A model generated the notes under the pieces. It ran no database searches, was not told the origin of the DNA, and saw nothing but the letters and a program-made list of their open reading frames with translations. Of a DNA stretch of 64,000 bases, positions 58,764-64,000 are shown piece by piece (the first letter of the stretch is position 1; each line of letters starts with the position of its first letter). A program made the position numbers and the translations under genes. The DNA is from JACVRW01 sp038323835 (GTDB lineage Bacteria; Actinomycetota; Thermoleophilia; Solirubrobacterales; Thermoleophilaceae). The stretch is from positions 1-64,000 of the forward strand of contig JBBQHI010000004.1 in NCBI GenBank assembly GCA_038323835.1, read 5' to 3'.

Positions 58764-59218
58764 TCGCGCTCGAGCGTGTCCGCCGCGTGCTTCAGCGTCG
58801 GCTCCACGATGGGCCAGGACTGACCGATGGCCTTCGGGTTCCCGGGGAAGTTCACCACGAGCGTTCGTCCCCGGACCCCGGACACGCCGCGGGTGAGGAT
58901 CCCGAGCGGGGTGTGGGCCCGGGAGTCCGCGCGGATGGCCTCCGCGTACCCCGGGGCCTCGCGGTCGATCGCGTCGCGCGTGGCCTCGGGCGTCACGTCG
59001 TCGGGCGTCAGGCCGGTGCCGCCGGTGGTGAACACGAAGCGCGCTCCCGCCTCGTCGGCGAGCCGGGCGATGGCGCCGGCGATGGCGGAGCGGTCGTCGC
59101 TCACGTACTCCCGGACCACGTCGAGCCCGGCGGCCCGGCAGCGCTCCTCGAGCGCGTCGCCGGATGCGTCGTCATCGGGTCCGCGGCTGCTGGAGACGGT
59201 GACCACGGCGGCGAGCAT
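58760..59218 (-). CDS. MogA/MoaB-family molybdopterin adenylyltransferase
   Basis: 152 aa. MLAAVVTVSSSRGPDDDASGDAL, VFTTGGTGLTPDDVTPEATRDAIDREAPGYAEAIR and VVNFPGNPKAIGQSW are the MoCF signature blocks (T-G-G-T-G-x-x-x-R/x-D-x-T-P-E-A and N-x-P-G-x-P-x-A). It adenylylates molybdopterin before Mo insertion. A moaC gene is found 1.5 kb away. It overlaps the dipeptidase gene by 4 bp. Confidence 0.93.
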   Translation of the reverse strand: MLAAVVTVSSSRGPDDDASGDALEERCRAAGLDVVREYVSDDRSAIAGAIARLADEAGARFVFTTGGTGLTPDDVTPEATRDAIDREAPGYAEAIRADSRAHTPLGILTRGVSGVRGRTLVVNFPGNPKAIGQSWPIVEPTLKHAADTLERE

Positions 59219-59230
59219 CGGGCCGGGACC

Positions 59231-59980
59231 CTACGCCCCGCGCACGCGGTCGATCTCGAGCGCAACGCCGTCCAGGAGGCGGTCGAGGCCGCGGTCGAAG
59301 CGCTCGTCGGGCGTGGAGGCCTTGATCAGCTCGCGGACCACATCCGGGAAGTGCCCACCGCCGAGGAACTCCTCGATGTGGGGATAGCCGCCTCCGGCCA
59401 GCCGCTGCTCCAGAAAGTCGCTCGAGGGGCGGAGCATCTCCTCCCACTTGTCCTGCCACTCGCCCTCGAGGATCTCGCCCTCGCGCTGGACGTAGCCCGC
59501 CGTGTAGTCGTCCACCTGGGCCACCACCTCCAGGCGGCGGTCCTTCGACAGCCCGGTGCCGGCCACCGCGGCCAGCGACTGCTCGAAGTGCCGCATGCCG
59601 TTGGACCCGAACGCGGGCCGGCCGGCCACGGCCTCGTGCAGCCACGGGTGGCGCCGCCAGGTGTGGAGCGACGCGTGGGCGATCACCACGAGGGCCTCGC
59701 GCCAGCCGCCCTGGAGGCTCTCCTCGGGCACGATGAGCTCGCCCATCATGGCGTCGTGCATGAGGTCGAACAGCTCCTGCTTGTTGTCCACGTAGTGGTA
59801 GAGGGTCATCGTCCCGGCACCGAGCTCGGAGGCCACCCGCCGCATCGACACAGCCTCGATCCCGTCGCGATCGGCGATCTCCAGGGCCTTCGCGGCGATG
59901 CCGTCGCGACTGAGTCGCGCACCACGCGCGCCGGGCTCCGGGCGGGACCAGATGAGCGGGTTGGGAGGGCCGCTTGACAT
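59231..59980 (-). CDS. TetR/AcrR-family regulator with TetR_C-like ligand domain
   Basis: 249 aa from ATG 59980 (ATG 60013 is an alternative). HTH region LSRDGIAAKALEIADRDGIEAVSMRRVASELGAGTMTLYHYVDNKQELFDLMHDAMMGE, typical of TetR-class regulators. The rest is a long C-terminal domain as in TetR proteins controlling efflux pumps. It lies back-to-back with the C-terminal stump of an ABC-2 drug-export permease, whose lost operon it probably once controlled. Confidence 0.9.
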   Translation of the reverse strand: MSSGPPNPLIWSRPEPGARGARLSRDGIAAKALEIADRDGIEAVSMRRVASELGAGTMTLYHYVDNKQELFDLMHDAMMGELIVPEESLQGGWREALVVIAHASLHTWRRHPWLHEAVAGRPAFGSNGMRHFEQSLAAVAGTGLSKDRRLEVVAQVDDYTAGYVQREGEILEGEWQDKWEEMLRPSSDFLEQRLAGGGYPHIEEFLGGGHFPDVVRELIKASTPDERFDRGLDRLLDGVALEIDRVRGA

Positions 59981-60240
59981 CTCGTACAGCGTACTGCTCA
60001 CGTTCGTGTCCAACGCGTTCGTGCCCGCCGGCGGCCTGCCTCAGTTCGCAGAGTGGAACCCGATCAGCGCCGTGGTGGCCGCCGTGCGCAGATTGTTCGG
60101 CAATCCAGCGGCTCCCTCGGGGGGATCCGCCCTGGCCGATCCAGCACCCGGTGACCGCGGCCCTGCTGTGGTGCGTACTGATCACCGCCGTGGCCGCGCC
60201 CACGGCCATCGCCCTCTACCGGCGTCGTACCACCGGCTGA
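59980..60240 (+). pseudogene. C-terminal stump of an ABC-2 type (DrrB-like) permease
   Basis: Frame 1 reads TFVSNAFVPAGGLPQFAEWNPISAVVAAVRRLFGNPAAPSGG. Frame 2 reads PPWPIQHPVTAALLWCVLITAVAAPTAIALYRRRTTG then TGA at 60238. Together they match the last two helices of ABC-2 permeases (F-V-S-N-A-F-V-P ... W-N-P-x-S-x-x-V-x-A-x-R-x-L-F-G-N). One extra G in the six-G run near 60120 accounts for the frameshift. The rest of the permease and its ATPase are absent because the TetR gene occupies the adjoining DNA. Confidence 0.65.
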
Positions 60241-60261
60241 CGACCGATGCCGCGGCGGCGC

Positions 60262-60738
60262 TCAGGCGCCGTCGCGGCGCCAGTCGTGGCGCCCGCCGGT
60301 CTTCTCCAGCAGCACCACCTCAGCCACCTCCACGCCGCGCTCGATGCCCTTGACCATGTCGTAGACGGTCAGGGCGGCCACCGACGCAGCGGTCATGGCC
60401 TCCATCTCCACTCCCGTGGGCCCGGTGGTGCGGGCCTCGGCCTCGATCGTCACCGAACCGGCGCCCACCTCGATCCGCACGTCCACGAAGGACAGCGGGA
60501 GCGGGTGGCAGAGAGGGATCAGGTCCGCCGTGCGCTTCGCCGCCTGGATGCCCGCGATACGGGCGGTGCCGATCACGTCGCCCTTGGGGGCGTCGCCGCG
60601 CGCCACCGCGGCGGCGGTGTCCGCCGACATGCGCACGATCGCCCGGGCCACGGCACGGCGGTCGCTTGCCGGCTTCGCACCCACGTCGACCATCCGGGCC
60701 CGCCCGGCCTCGTCGAGGTGTGTCAGGTCGTCAGGCAG
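60262..60738 (-). CDS. moaC: Cyclic pyranopterin monophosphate synthase MoaC, probable CTG start
   Basis: 158 aa from CTG 60738, or 143 aa from the first canonical start, ATG 60693. The conserved MoaC N-terminus LTHLDEAGRARMVDVGAK begins before that ATG, and no ATG/GTG/TTG precedes it in frame. CTG at 60738 or 60726, overlapping the Met8-like stop, is therefore suggested. The core has KGDVIGTARIAGIQAAKRTADLIPLCHPLPLSFVDVRIEV, with the L-C-H-P active-site motif, and GPTGVEMEAMTAASVAALTVYDMVK. It makes cyclic pyranopterin for molybdenum cofactor. Confidence 0.93.
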   Translation of the reverse strand: MPDDLTHLDEAGRARMVDVGAKPASDRRAVARAIVRMSADTAAAVARGDAPKGDVIGTARIAGIQAAKRTADLIPLCHPLPLSFVDVRIEVGAGSVTIEAEARTTGPTGVEMEAMTAASVAALTVYDMVKGIERGVEVAEVVLLEKTGGRHDWRRDGA

Positions 60739-61468
60739 GCTGGTGCGATTGCTGCGCGGCGCCGATCAGATCACCCACGGCGTGCTCGTCGCCACGGCGC
60801 AGCAGCTCGATCGGATCGGGCTCGCCGTTCACGATCGATTCGAAGAAGACCTTGCGGTCCTGGTAGGTGGGGAGGTTGCCCTTGGCCCAGCCCCGGACGT
60901 CGTTGAGGAGGATGGCCAGTCGGGCGTAGGGCTCTCCGTACTCCTCGGCGATCTCGTTGCGGATGCGCTTGGCCAGGGCGGGGCTGGCGCCCGCCGTGGA
61001 GATGGCGATGGCCAGCGGGCCCGTGCGGATGATCGCGGGCAGGATGAAGTTGCACAGCGGCGGCACGTCCACGACGTTCACCAGCATCGCCCGGCGCTCG
61101 GCGTCCTCGTAGATGCCGATGTTCACCTCGGTATCGCTGGTGGCCGCGATGACCATGAAAGTGCCCTCCAGGTCGTCCGGCCGGTAGTCGCGCCGTTCCC
61201 AGCGGATCGAGCCCTCGGCGGCCAGGTCCTGGAGCGGCTGGATCGCGTCCGGGGCCACGAGCTTCACGTCGCCGTCACAGGCCAGCAGGCCCTCGACCTT
61301 CTCGAGCCCGATGTCCCCGCCGCCCACCACAAGCGAGCGGCGTCCGGAGAGCTTCAGGCAGGCGATGTAGAAGGGGGTGTCGAGCATCCCCTGCACGCAG
61401 CTCTGGTCGCACCTCCCCTTGCGGAGCTGGCAGACGCATTCCTTGCCTGCGTAGGCCTGGGCGGGCAT
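60731..61468 (-). CDS. Met8/CysG-type precorrin-2 dehydrogenase with N-terminal Cys cluster
   Basis: 245 aa from ATG 61468. The NAD-binding fold is SLVVGGGDIGLEKVEGLLACDGDVKLVAP, then FMVIAATSDTEVNIGIYEDAERRAMLVNVVDVPPLCNFILPAIIRTGPLAIAISTAGASPALAKRIRNEIAE, which are the Met8/CysG-N signatures. It oxidises precorrin-2 to sirohydrochlorin. Unusual is an N-terminal CVCQLRKGRCDQSC (C-x-C-x6-C-x3-C) before the Rossmann fold, which could hold a metal or Fe-S cluster. The methyltransferase half is supplied separately by the CobA-HemD fusion. Confidence 0.92.
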   Translation of the reverse strand: MPAQAYAGKECVCQLRKGRCDQSCVQGMLDTPFYIACLKLSGRRSLVVGGGDIGLEKVEGLLACDGDVKLVAPDAIQPLQDLAAEGSIRWERRDYRPDDLEGTFMVIAATSDTEVNIGIYEDAERRAMLVNVVDVPPLCNFILPAIIRTGPLAIAISTAGASPALAKRIRNEIAEEYGEPYARLAILLNDVRGWAKGNLPTYQDRKVFFESIVNGEPDPIELLRRGDEHAVGDLIGAAQQSHQPA

Positions 61469-61591
61469 CGACCCGAGTCTAGAACGCGATTTCACGCCAC
61501 CGCGCCACGCTCGGCCGCCATCCCCACGGGGTGAGCCCGAGCCGCTCGGCCAAGAACACGGGGCATGTGCCTACACGTACTCCTAACGCGG

Positions 61592-63196
61592 CTAGCGCCT
61601 GAGCACGCCGCGGAGCGACTTACGCGCAACGCGCAGGAAGGGCCCGGCGCCGTCCCGGAGCGCCTTCGGCTTGTCCGAGTCGCGTCCGTAGAGGAGCTGC
61701 GCGGAAGCGTGCAGCGCGCGGCCCATCGACTCGTCGTAGGGGTGCCACCAGAAGTCCCGCGTGCGCGAAGGCTCCCAGGTGAGCAGCTTCACGTTCACGC
61801 ACTCGTGTAGGCCGAACCTGGAGTGCGAGCGCCCGAGCCCCGAGTCCTTCACCCCGCCCCACGCGCAGGAGCAGGCGCCGTGCGAGTACATGTGGTCGTT
61901 GGCCCACACCATCCCGGCCTGGAGCCGGCGGCTCACCCGCTCGCTCTTCGCCCGGTTCATCGTCCAGACGGAGGCGCCCAGGCCGAACTCCGAGTCGTTG
62001 GCCAGGTCGATGGCCTCGTCCAGCGAGTCCACCACGGTGATGGGCACCACCGGGCCGAAGATCTCCTCGCGCATGATGCGCATGTCGGGGGTCACGCCGG
62101 TGAGCACGGCGGGCGCGTAGAAGCCCGCGTTTGGGAGTCCCTCCACCTCGCGGGGACCGCCGGAGAGCAGCGTGGCCCCGTGCGCCACGGCGTCGTCCAC
62201 CAGCTCGCGCACGGTGTCGAGCTGCTCGGCGGACACCATCGGACCCACCTCGGTGGACCAGTCCATCGGGTTGCCCACCCGCAGCGCCTCGGCGCCGGCC
62301 ACCACGCCCTCGATGAAGCGCTCCGACACCGCGCGCTCCACGTACACGCGCTCGATGCCCGAGCAGGTCTGGCCGGCGTTGGCGAACCCGCCCCACAGGC
62401 ACCCCGAGATGGCGTTGGGGAGGTTCGCGTCCGCGCAGACGATCATCGGATCCTTGCCGCCAAGCTCGAGCACCGAGCCCTTCATGCGGTCGGCGCACGC
62501 CCGGCCGACGCCGCGGCCGACCTCGACCGAGCCCGTGAAGAAGATCTTGGCCGCGGTGGACTCCACCAGCGCCTGACCCACGGTGCCGCCGCCGTGCACG
62601 GTGCGTACGAGGCCCTCGGGGAGACCGGCCCGCTCGAACACGTCCTGGATCCGCTGGCCGATCAGTGGGGTCAGGGAGGCGGGCTTCAGCACCACGCCGT
62701 TGCCGGCCATGAGCGCCACCGCCACCTCTCCGAACGGGATGGACCAGGGGTAGTTCCAGGGCGCGATCACGCCCACCACCCCGAGCGGCTCGAACGTGTG
62801 GCGCGCCCGCTTCTGCCGGAAGAAGAGCGGCAGCGGCACGCGCTCGTCGCTGAGAATGCCCGGACCCGACTCGGCCAGCCAGCGGAGCGAGTCGATGGTG
62901 GGCACCAGCTCCATGGCGTAGGACTCGGCGCGCGGCTTGCCCTGCTCCCGGGTGAGGAGGGTGGAGAGCTCGTCCAGCTGATCGATGATCGCCTGCCCGG
63001 CGCGGCGCATGTAGCGGGCCCGGTCCCCGAGCGGCAGCTGCGCCCAGAATGGCTGCACCGCGGCCACGTCGTCCACCACCGACTGCACCTGCTCGGGGGT
63101 GACGGTGGGCACCGATCCCAGTCGAGCGCCGTCGATGGGGCTGAACGACTCGAGCTCCTCGGGCGGGGCCTGGACGGATCTGAGCACGGCTTCCAT
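61592..63196 (-). CDS. Aldehyde dehydrogenase family protein
   Basis: 534 aa. FSPIDGARLGSVPTVT, the NAD site PLGVVGVIAPWNYPWSIPFGEVAVALMAGNGVVLKPASLTPLIGQ, FFTGSVEVGRGVGRACA, catalytic Glu in VLELGGKDPMIV and Cys in FANAGQTCSGIERVYV, then EEIFGPVVPI and the SHGACSCAWGGVKDSGLGRSHSRFGLHECVN end. The fold is that of succinate-semialdehyde/coniferyl aldehyde dehydrogenases, with a ~50-residue C-terminal extension (DFWWHPYDESMGRALHASAQLLY) seen in an actinobacterial subgroup. It starts 15 bp from the rarA stop. Confidence 0.94.
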   Translation of the reverse strand: MEAVLRSVQAPPEELESFSPIDGARLGSVPTVTPEQVQSVVDDVAAVQPFWAQLPLGDRARYMRRAGQAIIDQLDELSTLLTREQGKPRAESYAMELVPTIDSLRWLAESGPGILSDERVPLPLFFRQKRARHTFEPLGVVGVIAPWNYPWSIPFGEVAVALMAGNGVVLKPASLTPLIGQRIQDVFERAGLPEGLVRTVHGGGTVGQALVESTAAKIFFTGSVEVGRGVGRACADRMKGSVLELGGKDPMIVCADANLPNAISGCLWGGFANAGQTCSGIERVYVERAVSERFIEGVVAGAEALRVGNPMDWSTEVGPMVSAEQLDTVRELVDDAVAHGATLLSGGPREVEGLPNAGFYAPAVLTGVTPDMRIMREEIFGPVVPITVVDSLDEAIDLANDSEFGLGASVWTMNRAKSERVSRRLQAGMVWANDHMYSHGACSCAWGGVKDSGLGRSHSRFGLHECVNVKLLTWEPSRTRDFWWHPYDESMGRALHASAQLLYGRDSDKPKALRDGAGPFLRVARKSLRGVLRR

Positions 63197-63211
63197 GAGG
63201 CCGATTCTGCC

Positions 63212-64000
63212 CTACTCGCGCCCGCGCTCTCGCCGGATGCGCTCCAGGCGCTCCCGCAGCTCGTGCTCCTCGCCGTGATCGGTGAGCTCGAGAAAGCGCG
63301 CGCCCTCGGCCTCGGCCGGCATCAGCTCCTGGTCGGCCACCCCCGCCGGATGGTCATGCGGATAGTCGTAGCCCTCGCCGCGGCCGAGCTTCTTCGCGCC
63401 CGGGTAGGCGGCGCTGCGCAGCGCGGAGGGCGGGTGCGGGGTGCCGTGCTCGCGCACCCATTCCCTGGCCCGGCCGATGCCACGATTGGAAGCGTTCGAC
63501 TTCGGGGCCAGCGCGAGGTACACCGCGGCTTGGGCCAGGTTCAGGGCGCACTCGGGCATGCCCACGTGCTCCACCGCGGCGGCGGCGGCCACGGCCACCT
63601 GGAGTGCCCGCGGGTCGGCGTTGCCGATGTCCTCGCTGGCCAGCACGATCATCCGCCGCGCCACGTATCGAGGATCCTCGCCACCCTCGAGCATCCCGGC
63701 CAGGTAGAGCAGCGATGCGTCCGGATCCGACCCGCGCGTGGACTTGATCCAGGCCGAGATCAGGTCGTAGTGGCCGTCGCCCCCCTTGTCGTAGAGGATC
63801 GCGCTGCGCTGGAGCGAGTCCTCGGCCACCCGTAGCGTGACCGTCCCTCCCTCGCCCACGGTTTCGCAGGCCAGCTCGAGCGCGGAGAGCGCGGTGCGTG
63901 CGTCCCCACCCGCCCGCAGGGCAAGGAAGTCGAGCGCGGCGTCGTCCACCTGCGCGGAGGAGGTGATGCCCCGCTCGTCGCCCAGCGAGCGGCGCAGCAG
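63212..64000 (-). CDS. rarA: Replication-associated recombination protein RarA (MgsA), C-terminal part; N-terminus beyond the right edge
   Basis: 263 codons, open to the right window edge. LRAGGDARTALSALELACE, DKGGDGHYDLISAWIKSTRGSDPDASLLYLAGMLEGGEDPRYVARRMIVLASEDIGNADPRALQVAVAA, ALNLAQAAVYLALAPKSNA, GEGYDYPHDHPAG and EARFLELTDHGEEHELRERL-type tail are diagnostic of the C-terminal MgsA/RarA domain of this AAA+ clamp-loader-like ATPase. It acts at stalled replication forks. The AAA+ core lies outside the window. Confidence 0.94.
   Translation of the reverse strand: MLRRSLGDERGITSSAQVDDAALDFLALRAGGDARTALSALELACETVGEGGTVTLRVAEDSLQRSAILYDKGGDGHYDLISAWIKSTRGSDPDASLLYLAGMLEGGEDPRYVARRMIVLASEDIGNADPRALQVAVAAAAAVEHVGMPECALNLAQAAVYLALAPKSNASNRGIGRAREWVREHGTPHPPSALRSAAYPGAKKLGRGEGYDYPHDHPAGVADQELMPAEAEGARFLELTDHGEEHELRERLERIRRERGRE

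Overview
The window is very GC-rich, densely packed chromosomal DNA with many 1-8 bp ATGA/GTGA/TGATG gene overlaps and frequent GTG starts. Gene content (VIT-family transporter, FecR-type secreted protein, PIG-V-type mannosyltransferase, DUF3089 hydrolase remnant, L,D-transpeptidase, FprA with ferredoxin, split heme/siroheme genes) suggests a high-GC actinobacterium, most likely of the Thermoleophilia/Solirubrobacterales type. That placement is inference from gene families, not from a marker gene.

Layout. 1-5 kb (minus): start of a trehalose-6-phosphate synthase, a collapsed TreT-like glycosyltransferase remnant, an RsbW-type anti-sigma kinase, and a response regulator - histidine kinase - HtrA operon. 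5-20 kb: housekeeping and envelope genes (M28-like membrane protein, ThiL, LPG-synthase-type membrane protein, PBP1, MscS, PIG-V, HAD, CPBP protease, L,D-transpeptidase, PyrE, CAP protein, GT4 glycosyltransferase), a broken DUF3089 gene and a VIT transporter.

20.4-37.3 kb is a genomic island. An intact tRNA-Arg(CCU) lies at 20404-20477, and its 5' half (36 bp) is repeated exactly at 37271-37306, which looks like a pair of attachment sites. A decayed tyrosine-recombinase C-terminus sits next to the left site. A near-identical 29-bp sequence lies near the right end and in the middle at 32.1 kb, and a related shorter one lies near the left end. The island carries heavy-metal functions (CsoR-like repressor, class III cyclase fused to a YHS domain, ArsR/CadC regulator with a P-type ATPase, SmtB-type regulator with a CDF exporter), a cytochrome P450, an ArsR-SRPBCC pair, small membrane proteins, an ATC-hydrolase-like protein with a divergent TetR, a universal stress protein, a two-domain VOC protein, and a FecR protein followed by a CHASE2-HD-GYP protein. 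It also holds several gene stumps (CDF, SnoaL, Lgt, FMN reductase), as expected of a much rearranged island.

37.3-47.4 kb: FprA with an overlapping ferredoxin, enoyl-CoA hydratase, VOC protein, SDR, a secreted cupredoxin-like protein followed by a Tat-exported flavin amine oxidase, GalT, GNAT and a TlpA lipoprotein. 47.6-64 kb: a large DEAH-type helicase, then a long minus-strand run: BirA, SAM hydroxide adenosyltransferase, CobA-HemD fusion, HemC, HemA, cytochrome c maturation proteins CcmD-like/C/B/A, dipeptidase, MogA/MoaB, TetR, an ABC-2 permease stump, MoaC, a Met8-like siroheme protein, an aldehyde dehydrogenase and the C-terminal part of RarA.

A hairpin repeat (core GCCCGATC-3 nt-GATCGGGC, flanked by gagcaccgg) occurs about five times at gene ends and supplies the stop codons of BirA and HemC.
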